NCBI GenBank assembly: GCA_014378285.1
Contig: JACMNZ010000328.1
Location: 1-9,000 of the forward strand
Length of the DNA stretch: 9,000 nt
From: Pseudopedobacter sp.
Lineage (GTDB): Bacteria; Bacteroidota; Bacteroidia; Sphingobacteriales; Sphingobacteriaceae
Direction of reading: 5' to 3'
Part shown: one piece after another, positions 1 through 7,363 of the stretch
How the letters are laid out: every line of letters starts with the position of its first letter
How positions within the stretch are numbered: the first letter of the stretch is position 1
Notes under the pieces: generated by a model
Seen by the model: the letters and a program-made list of their open reading frames with translations, nothing else
Told to the model about the DNA's origin: nothing
Database searches by the model: none
Made by a program: the position numbers and the translations under genes

Positions 1-20
1 GGGGTTTGAATAATATTCAT
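1..20 (-). CDS. Possible 5' end of a downstream gene, cut by the window edge
   Basis: On the minus strand an ATG at 20-18 lies 9 nt after the stop of the DUF4286 gene and reads MNIIQTP before the window ends. The close spacing and same direction fit the next gene of an operon, but six or seven codons cannot identify a product and the ATG could be chance. No function is proposed. Confidence 0.25.
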
Positions 21-29
21 GGATTGGGT

Positions 30-329
30 TTAAATTTTTTCCAGTACGCTTCTAAAAGACACCACTTTATTTCCAAATTTTTGTTGTATATCTTGTTGTA
101 ATCTTGGAGCATAAATTTCTCTATAATCGATTAAATTTTGAGCTTTTTCAGTTATGTATTGTGCACAATAGGTAAAGCCCTCGTTTTCTGGCTCGGTTAA
201 TTGATATAAATTTGAGGATGTAAATTTACCAGTCGACATTACTTCTGGAATATGAATTTCTTGCATAAAAGCCAAAAAATCATCTTTTATGTTTTCTTCT
301 ACGATGCTGGTAACGTTGTAAATTATCAT
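30..329 (-). CDS. DUF4286 family protein
   Basis: Small 99-residue protein recognised as DUF4286, a family of unknown function common in Bacteroidota. Family landmarks are the start MIIYNVT, the HIPEVMSTGKF segment (residues 26-36), the TYCAQY strand (53-58), YAPRLQQDIQQKFGNKVV (73-90) and a final FRSVLE. The length is normal for the family, and the fold is probably a small alpha/beta sandwich resembling dimeric alpha-beta barrel proteins (inference). There is no signal peptide or membrane segment, so it is likely cytosolic. The ATG at 329 gives the family's usual N-terminus. It lies 27 bp after the stop of the TPR gene on the same strand, so co-transcription is likely. A perfect TACATTTG element sits 4 nt upstream of the start and could give a second, nearly leaderless transcript. 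The biochemical role is unknown. Confidence 0.9.
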   Translation of the reverse strand: MIIYNVTSIVEENIKDDFLAFMQEIHIPEVMSTGKFTSSNLYQLTEPENEGFTYCAQYITEKAQNLIDYREIYAPRLQQDIQQKFGNKVVSFRSVLEKI

Positions 330-333
330 TTGG

Positions 334-341
334 CAAATGTA
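334..341 (-). promoter_or_regulatory. Candidate Bacteroidota -7 element (TACATTTG) before the DUF4286 gene
   Basis: Read on the minus strand, this octamer matches the Bacteroidota sigma-ABfr -7 consensus TAnnTTTG at every fixed position. It ends 4 nt before the ATG at 329, so transcription would start at or next to the start codon. No TTTG is present at the usual -33 spacing (around 361-365), which weakens the call; the match could be chance in AT-rich DNA. Confidence 0.3.
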
Positions 342-356
342 GTAATTGAAATATTT

Positions 357-2168
357 CTAAAGTGCATCGCCCCTTAAATTTCTAAATCTTTTTCTTGCTT
401 CTATCACGTACAAACTACCTGGGAAGTTTTCTATCAGTTGTTGATAATGTTTTTGAGCGTTAGGTTTATCTACTAATTTATCTTCTTCTAAAACGGCTAA
501 TTGAAACAAAGCATCATCTGTCCAAATGCTATTATTATAATTTGTAATGATATTTTGATAGGTATCGGCAGCTTTGGCAAAATCATTTTTCTTTGTGTAA
601 ATCTTTGCTTTCAACATTAAAATATCATCCAATAAATCTGTTTGGGGATAAAGGATAGAAATACTATCTAATGTTATTAACGCTTGGTTATCAAGATTTT
701 TAAATTGCAGTAAATCTGCTTTGGCATACATTTTCAAAGCATTTCCGGTAGTATCAAAAGCCAAATTATCTTGAATAAGTAGGCTCAGATCCAAAGCGTC
801 GTTTGCAATTAATTGCGATGTTGATGCTTTTAATACATCAAGTTGCGCCTTTGCCCAAGTAAAATCTCCGTTATAAAAAGATAATTTGGCATTTTTAAAT
901 TTGGCTTCTTGCCCTAATGGCTCGTTTGTGAAAGATTTTTCTACCTGACCATAAAGTAAGGCAGCTTCCCAGCGTTCGTTGTTTAAAATGTATATATCTG
1001 CCAAATCCAGTTTTACTTCTGCCAGGGTTTGTGGTCTGCTGTTTGGTAAAGTTAAAGTGCTTTCTAAAAGCTTTTCTGCTTCATCTAGTTGATTCAAATA
1101 AAAAGCCTTCAAGTTTGCTAATTGTCTGATAACAAATATGGTTTGGGCACTGCTTCCAAATTCTGTCAATAATTTTTTATAATCACTAGTTAAGCCAATA
1201 ATATCTTCTTTAACATACTTTCCGTCAAGAATTTGTTTATTCTTACTACGTAAAATCGCAACCCTTGCCGGAATATAATAAGTGCTGTTTTGTCCTTTTT
1301 CAATCAAATAATTATAAGCCTTGTTTGCAGTTTCGTAAGCTTTGTTCTCGAATAATAAATCACCCAAAGAAAAAACTTTTGCTCCATTTCCATTTGTGCG
1401 TTTATCTAAGGCTATCAATTGAATTAAAGCCAAATCATATTGCTGCTGTTGGATATATTGCCAAGCAAGTAAATCTATATAATTGGTGTTTTGAGGATCT
1501 TTTTGAATCTTTTTTAAGAGCAGACTTTTAAGAATATTATAATCTTCATTATTTTCGTAAGTACGAGAAAGGCTTCCTTTTATCATAGGAAGTAATTCTG
1601 GTTGGTTTTCAATCAACTTTAATACTTCTTGAGTCAGCTCATCCTTCATCTTCTTAAATCGATAAAGATTAATGAGCTCATAAGAGAAAATGTTATCGTC
1701 TTTTAATAATTTACGGCCAACTATAAAGGCTTTAATCGCATAATCAAAGTTGCTGGTGCCGTAAAAAGCATTTGCAACATCGTTTATAGAAAACTGATCT
1801 GGCTGCATTTGTTGGATAACCGAATTGTATATTTTATCGGCGGAAGCCAAATCACCTTTTTCTTGATATAGTGCGCCCAAATCTAATCTGGCTACTGGGT
1901 TTTGCTTTATTTCTTTAATGATAATCTTTTCGGCATCATCATAAAGTTTAAGTTTTAATAAGGTGTTTAAATATTCTTTATAATATATTGATGAACCATT
2001 TTTTGCTTGGTAAAGCTGTTTAAAGATGGATAAAGCTTTATCATATTCGCCAATACTGTAAAAATTATTAGCTATAGCATCTTGATCGCTTATTTGGGCC
2101 TGCGCCTTTGCATTATTAAATAAAATAGCAAAAACGGTTAAAAAAGTGAGTAGCAATCTTTTTATCAT
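357..2168 (-). CDS. Exported tetratricopeptide-repeat protein
   Basis: The 603-residue protein starts with a cleavable Sec signal peptide: a KR-containing n-region, a hydrophobic core at residues 5-18, and likely cleavage after an Ala near residues 20-24 (NNAKAQAQ). The rest is almost all helical TPR-like repeats. Clear ones are at about 33-56 (ANNFYSIGEYDKALSIFKQL), 97-120 (LGALYQEKGDLASADKIYNS) and the C-terminal 525-595. That last segment (DDALFQLAVLEED, then HYQQLIENFPGSLYVIEARK) resembles the outer-membrane-lipoprotein type TPRs seen in BamD/YbgF-like proteins. No catalytic domain is visible, so it is probably a periplasmic scaffold for protein assembly. It is transcribed divergently from the S9/two-component block and is followed after 27 bp by the DUF4286 gene. 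The start ATG at 2168 is set by the signal peptide. The partner is unknown. Confidence 0.88.
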   Translation of the reverse strand: MIKRLLLTFLTVFAILFNNAKAQAQISDQDAIANNFYSIGEYDKALSIFKQLYQAKNGSSIYYKEYLNTLLKLKLYDDAEKIIIKEIKQNPVARLDLGALYQEKGDLASADKIYNSVIQQMQPDQFSINDVANAFYGTSNFDYAIKAFIVGRKLLKDDNIFSYELINLYRFKKMKDELTQEVLKLIENQPELLPMIKGSLSRTYENNEDYNILKSLLLKKIQKDPQNTNYIDLLAWQYIQQQQYDLALIQLIALDKRTNGNGAKVFSLGDLLFENKAYETANKAYNYLIEKGQNSTYYIPARVAILRSKNKQILDGKYVKEDIIGLTSDYKKLLTEFGSSAQTIFVIRQLANLKAFYLNQLDEAEKLLESTLTLPNSRPQTLAEVKLDLADIYILNNERWEAALLYGQVEKSFTNEPLGQEAKFKNAKLSFYNGDFTWAKAQLDVLKASTSQLIANDALDLSLLIQDNLAFDTTGNALKMYAKADLLQFKNLDNQALITLDSISILYPQTDLLDDILMLKAKIYTKKNDFAKAADTYQNIITNYNNSIWTDDALFQLAVLEEDKLVDKPNAQKHYQQLIENFPGSLYVIEARKRFRNLRGDAL

Positions 2169-2359
2169 TGATAATAAAATTAGAAATTTTAATGATACTA
2201 AGGTTAATTTATATTAAATACGTTAGGATTACAGTTGTATTTTAAATGTTACCATATTATTTGACTCAAATAAATTAGAAATAGTTATTTTGGTAAAAGT
2301 ATAAAAACACAGAACTTAACTTGCTTCTTGCAAATTTTATAGAACGATAAATTAAACCA
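2169..2359. other. Divergent intergenic region with likely promoters for both flanking units
   Basis: This 191-bp AT-rich gap separates the minus-strand TPR gene from the plus-strand five-gene block, so it must carry or relay promoters for both. On the plus strand TTTG (2260-2263) and TTATTTTG (2285-2292) have acceptable -33/-7 spacing. On the minus strand TTTATTTG (2274-2267) matches five of six fixed positions of the -7 consensus, without a clear -33. The two candidates overlap in the same 33 bp, and a TTTGA-C-TCAAA palindrome sits at 2260-2270. No small ORF, RNA gene or terminator hairpin was recognised. Confidence 0.5.
2260..2292 (+). promoter_or_regulatory. Candidate sigma-ABfr promoter for the S9/histidine kinase operon
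   Basis: TTTG at 2260-2263 and TTATTTTG at 2285-2292 are separated by 21 nt. This fits the Bacteroidota promoter pattern TTTG, about 19-21 nt, TAnnTTTG, with one mismatch in the -7 box (T for A at position 2). The predicted transcript would start near 2299 with a leader of about 60 nt before the ATG at 2360. Such short motifs arise easily in AT-rich DNA, so the call is tentative. Confidence 0.35.
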
Positions 2360-4255
2360 ATGTTGGATTATTGCAAAAGATATTTTTTAACTGTTTGCTT
2401 AATTGTGAGTGCGATTAGTTGTGTAAAATCTTCAAAGGTTAATCAGGTTTCTGTCGAAACTTTTTTTAAAAATCCCGAGCAATCTTTGTATCATATCTCG
2501 CCAGATGGTAAATACCTTTCTTATCTAAAACCAACCAACGGACAGCTTAATATTTTTGTACAATCTTTAAGCGATAATAAAGTAACGCAGATTACGAGGT
2601 TAAATAACCAATCTATCAAATATTATTTTTGGGCCGGCGATGACAAGCTTTTCTACATGCAAGAAAAGGATAGTTTGGATAATTATCAGGCTTATATTGT
2701 AAATAAAGATGGATCTAATAATTTATTGATTAAAACGCCACTAAAAACTAAAGTTGAAGTTATTGATCAAATAATAAAAAACAACAATGCTATTTTAATT
2801 GCTGTAAATGATCGTGTTGCAGAATATTTTGATGTTTATAAACTAAATATCAATACAGGAGAGAGAAAACTTTTTATCAAAAATCCTGGAAATATTATAC
2901 AATGGATTTCTGATGATAACGGTAATATTAATTTAGCTGTAGGTAGTGATGGCGTTAATGAAACTATTTACTTTAGATCTGATAGTAAACAGAAATTTGA
3001 ACCTGTTATCACTAATAATTTTAAAAGTTCTTTAGCTCCTTTCGGTTTTACCAATCAGGCTAATCATATTTATGCACTGTCAAATATCAATCGTGATAAA
3101 CTAGCGTTGGTAGATTTTGATTGTAAATTAGGTAAAGAGGTTAAGGTGATTTATGAGAATGCAGATGTTGATATTTTAGATGTTGTATATTCTAAAACTC
3201 AAAAGAAACTAGCTTATTTAACTTACGAAACAAATAAAAGAGAGATTCATTTTTTAGATGATAAATACAAAAACATGTATGATGATCTTCGTTCTCAAAT
3301 ACCAAATCAAGAAATAAAAATAATTGATAAAGATCAAGCTGAGAAAAGATTTATCATTAGAACCTATACCGATAAAAATCCAGGGTCATATTTTCTTTAT
3401 CAGTCTGATACCAAAAAGCTTCAAAAATTAGCTGATTTAAATCCACAAATCAATCCAGAAGAAATGTGTGAAATGAAACCTATCAGTTATAAAAGCAGAG
3501 ATGGTTTAACAATTCATGGATATTTAACCATCCCAAAAGCAAAAAAAGCAAAAAATTTACCATGTATTATTTTTCCGCATTTTGGTCCATCGCAAAGAAA
3601 TATTTGGGGTTATAATAACGAGGTTCAATTTTTAGCAAATAAAGGTTTTGCTGTTTTACAGGTAAATTATAGAGGATCTATTGGTTATGGTAAATCTTTT
3701 AAGAATGCTGGATTTAAACAATGGGGAGATAAGATTCAAGATGACATTGCCGATGGTGTGATTTGGCTAAATAATAAAGGTATTGCCAATCCTGATAAAA
3801 TTGGTGTTTACGGTTATGGTTTTGGAGGGTTTTCTGCATTAAACCAGACTATTTATTACAAAAAATTATATAAATGCGCTGCTTCTTATTCTGGTTATAT
3901 TAACCTGTTTACTTATTTAAAAGGCTTTCCTGCGTACTATAAGCCTTATAAACAAATGATGAATGAAATAGTTGGGAACCCAGAAAGTGATATTGATTAT
4001 CTTAAATCTTCTTCTCCAATTTTTCAAATAGATAAAATAAAGTTACCCTTATTGATTGGGCAAGGTGGGAGAGATAGTAGGGTAAATGTTAATGAAACCA
4101 ATCAATTTGTAAAGGAATTGAGAAAAAGACAAATTGATGTTACCTACATTCTCCATGAAAATGAAAACCATCAGTTTAAAGACATGAAGAACAGATTAAC
4201 TTTTTATCAACAATTAGGTGATTTTTTTGAAAAGCAATTAGGTTCCGAAAAATAG
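2360..4255 (+). CDS. S9 prolyl-oligopeptidase-like lipoprotein, catalytic Ser replaced by Gly
   Basis: The 631-residue protein has a lipoprotein signal peptide with hydrophobic residues 8-18 and lipobox AISC, giving lipidated Cys21. The following residues VKSSK lack the acidic signal associated with surface export in some Bacteroidota, so it probably faces the periplasm. Residues about 30-380 form the degenerate beta-propeller (for example HISPDGKYLSYL). Residues about 385-631 form the alpha/beta-hydrolase domain, with the S9 blocks SYKSRDGLTIHGYL, VQFLANKGFAVLQVNYRGS, GYGKSF, WGDKIQDDIADGVIWL and SSPIFQIDKIKLPLL. Asp572 (GGRDSRVN) and His604 (ENENHQF) of the triad are present. The nucleophile elbow, usually GxSxGG, reads GYGFGG with Gly487 (codon GGT at 3818-3820) in place of Ser, and HGGP is HFGP. 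The gene is full length and otherwise intact, so it is likely a pseudo-peptidase that binds peptide or another ligand. It ends 3 nt before the kinase gene. Confidence 0.9.
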   Translation: MLDYCKRYFLTVCLIVSAISCVKSSKVNQVSVETFFKNPEQSLYHISPDGKYLSYLKPTNGQLNIFVQSLSDNKVTQITRLNNQSIKYYFWAGDDKLFYMQEKDSLDNYQAYIVNKDGSNNLLIKTPLKTKVEVIDQIIKNNNAILIAVNDRVAEYFDVYKLNINTGERKLFIKNPGNIIQWISDDNGNINLAVGSDGVNETIYFRSDSKQKFEPVITNNFKSSLAPFGFTNQANHIYALSNINRDKLALVDFDCKLGKEVKVIYENADVDILDVVYSKTQKKLAYLTYETNKREIHFLDDKYKNMYDDLRSQIPNQEIKIIDKDQAEKRFIIRTYTDKNPGSYFLYQSDTKKLQKLADLNPQINPEEMCEMKPISYKSRDGLTIHGYLTIPKAKKAKNLPCIIFPHFGPSQRNIWGYNNEVQFLANKGFAVLQVNYRGSIGYGKSFKNAGFKQWGDKIQDDIADGVIWLNNKGIANPDKIGVYGYGFGGFSALNQTIYYKKLYKCAASYSGYINLFTYLKGFPAYYKPYKQMMNEIVGNPESDIDYLKSSSPIFQIDKIKLPLLIGQGGRDSRVNVNETNQFVKELRKRQIDVTYILHENENHQFKDMKNRLTFYQQLGDFFEKQLGSEK

Positions 4256-4258
4256 CAA

Positions 4259-5929
4259 ATGAAAGCTAAAAATAACAGCTATCGCAAAAATTTCGCACTC
4301 ATCATTTCCTTTATGGTCTTGATTTCTATCTCTTTAGTTTTAGCTTTAATTTTAGGTTATAACCTCACAAAAAAATATATTGAAAACGAGTTTTCGGCCT
4401 TAAAAATAGATGTTTTAGAGAAAACAATTGCTCCGTACAATACACTATTCCAAAATAAAATACCAGAGATTTCTTTTTATCAAGGCTTTTTAGATTCAAC
4501 ATCTGCAGAAAAATATGCCGATACAGTTTTAAAAAGCTATCCTTTTGTAGAAAAAATTCTTTTTTATGACGCCCAAGTTAGCAACCATATCATTCAAGAT
4601 GGATTACGTATTGGAAATTTTTCTGTCGGCATAAAAAAATTATATCAGTTTGGGCTAAATATCAATCAAAAAGAAAGGGTGATTTTTGATGGTAAAAAAC
4701 CAGGTTCATTATCCTTGAATAGTGGGGATGAGTTTAATAAAATCAGTTTAAAATTAGCTAGTTACATAGAAACGGCAGATACAACAAAGGCATTAAGCAG
4801 CGAGCAAATTTTTAGGATTTTTTACAGTATCGTAAACAATAAAATCAGTTACATGAATATCCCCAGAAGGGATGATATAAAAGTATATCAAGATTTAATG
4901 TTTAAAAATGGCACAACATCTCCATTTTATGAGCAAGATGTTTTTTCTTTTGAACTTAATCCTTCCAAATTAAAAATTATAAATAACCATCCCCAGCTTT
5001 ATCAATTCATTAGTATCAAACCTCTTTCTTACGATCCAATTTTAGAAAAACCAAACTTGATTACTACAGATATTGCATTGCCCGGGCCTTTTTCTGATTA
5101 TAAAATATACTTTGGTAGCGAACAAGAATTTTTAAACAAAGAAGTAAATCATCGTTTTTTTCCGATTGCATTAGGCGTTTTCTTAGTTTATTTAGTATTG
5201 ACTTTTATCACTTTTTTAATTTATCGAAACTTAAACATCAATCAAAAATTGTTTAGTTTACAGTATGATTTTATCAATAACTTTACCCACGAGTTTAAAA
5301 CGCCAGTGTCTGTTATAAAAATTGCAGGCAACAATATAAAGAATGCAAAAGAACTTTCCGATAAAGAAAAAAATCATTACGGAAAAATTTTGGATGAGGA
5401 AGCTGATAAGCTAAATGATTTGATGAACAAACTTTTATCCTTTACCCAGATAGAAAATAAAGCGATAAAGATTAATTATCAGGATATTAATTTGGAGATC
5501 TTTTCTCAAAATATGATTGATACGTTTCAAATGAAATACCCTGATTATGATATTGAATTGGATATTAAAGTAATAAATACGTTTTCTACTGATCCGGTGT
5601 TATTAAATAGTATATTTCACAATCTGATTGAAAATGCTTACAAATATGCTAATGCCGGAGAAAAGAAATTAAAGATTAAAATATATAAGCTTAAAAAGGA
5701 AATAGTGTTTTCTTTTAAAGACCAAGGAATTGGTATTGAGGCCAAAGAATTAGATAATATTTTTAAGAAATTTTACAGGATACAAAGTAGATATAACCAA
5801 CAAGGTAGCGTTGGCTTAGGTTTAGCATTCTGTAAAGAACTAACTAATTTTATGAACGGAGAAATTACTGTAAAAAGCAAAATTGGAAAAGGTTCTGAGT
5901 TTATAGTGATTTTACCTTATGATAAATAA
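4259..5929 (+). CDS. Sensor histidine kinase with a large periplasmic sensor region
   Basis: Inner-membrane kinase of 556 residues that autophosphorylates and passes phosphate to a response regulator, presumably the one encoded next. TM1 is at about 11-35 and TM2 at about 300-323, leaving roughly 260 extracytoplasmic residues that I cannot assign to a known sensor family. No HAMP domain is evident; TM2 runs straight into the dimerisation helix. The HisKA H-box is FINNFTHEFKTP with phosphoacceptor His344. The HATPase_c domain has the N-box HNLIENAYKYA (454-464, Asn455 and Asn459), G1 box DQGIGI (488-493) and G2 box GSVGLGLAFCKEL (516-528). All catalytic motifs look intact. The start ATG is 3 nt after the S9 stop, suggesting translational coupling and a functional link with the S9-like lipoprotein. 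The stop overlaps or abuts the regulator start. The stimulus is unknown. Confidence 0.93.
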   Translation: MKAKNNSYRKNFALIISFMVLISISLVLALILGYNLTKKYIENEFSALKIDVLEKTIAPYNTLFQNKIPEISFYQGFLDSTSAEKYADTVLKSYPFVEKILFYDAQVSNHIIQDGLRIGNFSVGIKKLYQFGLNINQKERVIFDGKKPGSLSLNSGDEFNKISLKLASYIETADTTKALSSEQIFRIFYSIVNNKISYMNIPRRDDIKVYQDLMFKNGTTSPFYEQDVFSFELNPSKLKIINNHPQLYQFISIKPLSYDPILEKPNLITTDIALPGPFSDYKIYFGSEQEFLNKEVNHRFFPIALGVFLVYLVLTFITFLIYRNLNINQKLFSLQYDFINNFTHEFKTPVSVIKIAGNNIKNAKELSDKEKNHYGKILDEEADKLNDLMNKLLSFTQIENKAIKINYQDINLEIFSQNMIDTFQMKYPDYDIELDIKVINTFSTDPVLLNSIFHNLIENAYKYANAGEKKLKIKIYKLKKEIVFSFKDQGIGIEAKELDNIFKKFYRIQSRYNQQGSVGLGLAFCKELTNFMNGEITVKSKIGKGSEFIVILPYDK

Positions 5930-5930
5930 T

Positions 5931-6620
5931 ATGCAAAAAGACATAAAGATTGCAGTAATAGAAGATGATGAAAACCTGAGATTTTTGGTGAGTAGTAGGT
6001 TAATAAAAGAGGGGTATAAAATTTTGGAAGCAAGTGATGGTCAGCAAGCCATTGATCTGATTTTAGCCGAGCAGCCTAATATTGTGCTCTTAGATTGGAT
6101 GATGCCAGGCAAGGAAGGTTCTGAAGTTTGCACTGAGGTTCGTTCTAAAGGTTTTGAAAATATCATTATCATGATGACTGCCAAGTCTCAAGATTTAGAT
6201 AAGATTGATGCTTATAATTTTGGAGTGTCAGATTATGTTACAAAACCATTCAATATGGATGTTTTGGTTGCCATGTTAGAGAGTAAGGTAAAATATTTAG
6301 TTAATGAAAAGCCAGACCATAGCAAGTTTGGCGATATGGAACATCAACCTAATATCCACTCGTTGATTAAAGAGGGTAAAAAAATAGAGCTAACTATTTT
6401 AGAGAACCGCATACTGCTTTACTTTTTAGAGAATAAAAATAAAGTAATCAGTCGTGATGATTTGATGATGGAAGTTTGGGGTTATAATTCTGATGTAAAT
6501 ACCAGAACCTTAGATATGCATATTGTTAGATTGAGGAAAAAAATTGAATCTAATGCTGATAGACCAGAGTTTTTACAAACCGTTAGGGGAGTAGGATATC
6601 GTTTTAGTGATGAGGAATAA
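5931..6620 (+). CDS. OmpR/PhoB-family response regulator
   Basis: DNA-binding response regulator, 229 residues from the ATG at 5931. The receiver domain (about 4-120) has the acidic pair in VIEDDEN, phosphoacceptor Asp55 (VLLDWMMPG), Thr83 (MMTAKS) and Lys105 (YVTKPF), so it should accept phosphate from the adjacent kinase. The C-terminal winged helix (about 130-229) carries the OmpR-type ending: RDDLMMEVWGY, RTLDMHIVRLRKKIE and TVRGVGYRF. I prefer ATG 5931, one nt after the kinase stop, because MQKDIKIAVIEDD matches the family's usual N-terminus. An in-frame ATG at 5919 would add MINN and overlap the kinase by 11 nt, and either start implies tight coupling. Targets are unknown, though the divergent region upstream of 2360 and its own operon are natural candidates (inference). 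Confidence 0.93.
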   Translation: MQKDIKIAVIEDDENLRFLVSSRLIKEGYKILEASDGQQAIDLILAEQPNIVLLDWMMPGKEGSEVCTEVRSKGFENIIIMMTAKSQDLDKIDAYNFGVSDYVTKPFNMDVLVAMLESKVKYLVNEKPDHSKFGDMEHQPNIHSLIKEGKKIELTILENRILLYFLENKNKVISRDDLMMEVWGYNSDVNTRTLDMHIVRLRKKIESNADRPEFLQTVRGVGYRFSDEE

Positions 6621-6687
6621 AAGATTTAATCATACTTTTCTATTCGATTTTAAAATTTAAACTCATTGATATAAAGTAAAAACAAGC
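6621..6687 (+). other. 67-bp gap between the regulator and DUF1345 genes
   Basis: AT-rich spacer with no TAnnTTTG element and no G+C stem followed by a T-run. The short self-complementary AT stretch near 6650-6660 is too weak to call a terminator. Read-through from the two-component genes into the DUF1345 gene is therefore possible but not shown. Confidence 0.4.
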
Positions 6688-7356
6688 TTGAAATACTTAA
6701 AGTATATCAGTCAATTAGATGCTCATCATAGGTTAATCATATCTTTGAGTGTTGCACTAATTAGCTATTTTTTGATAAGTCAGGGAGATTTTACTCCCCG
6801 TTATTTTTTGATTATCTGGTTAGCTTATTCTATTTGTCATCTTTTACTTTCGTGGATAACTATATTAATCATTCATCCATTAGAACTTAAAAAAATAGCG
6901 TCACTACAAGATTCAAGCAAAAGTTTTATTTTCATTTTTGTAATAGCTGCTGCTTTGGCAGGTCTGTTTTCAGTAGTTTTATTACTAAGTTCTTCAAAAT
7001 CCTTAGCCGGTAAGCAATTAGCAGAATATACCTTGCTTTCTATTTCTTCTGTTATTTCGGCATGGTGGATTTTGCATACGGTATTCACATTTAGATATGC
7101 TCACTTATATTATGAGCAATTATCAGGTAAAAAAACCGGATTAAGTAAAGGTTTAGATTTCCCTGAAGAAGAAAAACCCGACTATTTAGATTTTGCCTAT
7201 TTTTCTTTTGTTATAGGTATGACATTTCAAGTTTCAGATGTTCAAATCAATTCTAAAAGATTAAGAAGATTGTGTCTTCTACACGCCTTAATTTCTTTTG
7301 TATTTAATACGTTAATCATCGCGTTAAGCATATCTGTAATTTCAAATTTGTTATAA
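6688..7356 (+). CDS. DUF1345 family integral membrane protein, TTG start
   Basis: The 222-residue inner-membrane protein has hydrophobic spans at about 16-33, 39-62, 79-101, 113-133, 166-183 and 197-221. DUF1345 is recognised from residues 120-142 (SAWWILHTVFTFRYAHLYY) and especially the signature YLDFAYFSFVIGMTFQVSDV (166-185). The family has no established biochemical function. The start must be TTG at 6688: an in-frame stop lies at 6667, there is no ATG or GTG between them, and the next in-frame Met is far downstream at residue 178. The family's N-terminal hydrophilic segment ending in HHR (13-15) is preserved. It lies 67 bp after the response regulator and 7 nt before the next gene, so it is plausibly part of the same transcript or a regulon member. 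Confidence 0.88.
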   Translation: MKYLKYISQLDAHHRLIISLSVALISYFLISQGDFTPRYFLIIWLAYSICHLLLSWITILIIHPLELKKIASLQDSSKSFIFIFVIAAALAGLFSVVLLLSSSKSLAGKQLAEYTLLSISSVISAWWILHTVFTFRYAHLYYEQLSGKKTGLSKGLDFPEEEKPDYLDFAYFSFVIGMTFQVSDVQINSKRLRRLCLLHALISFVFNTLIIALSISVISNLL

Positions 7357-7363
7357 ACTAAAA

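Noticed and set aside
1265..1531. Plus-strand open frame of 88 codons inside the TPR gene
   Set aside because: It is antisense to the clear TPR coding sequence, has no recognisable domain and low-complexity composition typical of a shadow frame.
6873..7088. Minus-strand open frame inside the DUF1345 gene
   Set aside because: It is antisense to a conserved membrane-protein signature, with no family match and no plausible promoter.
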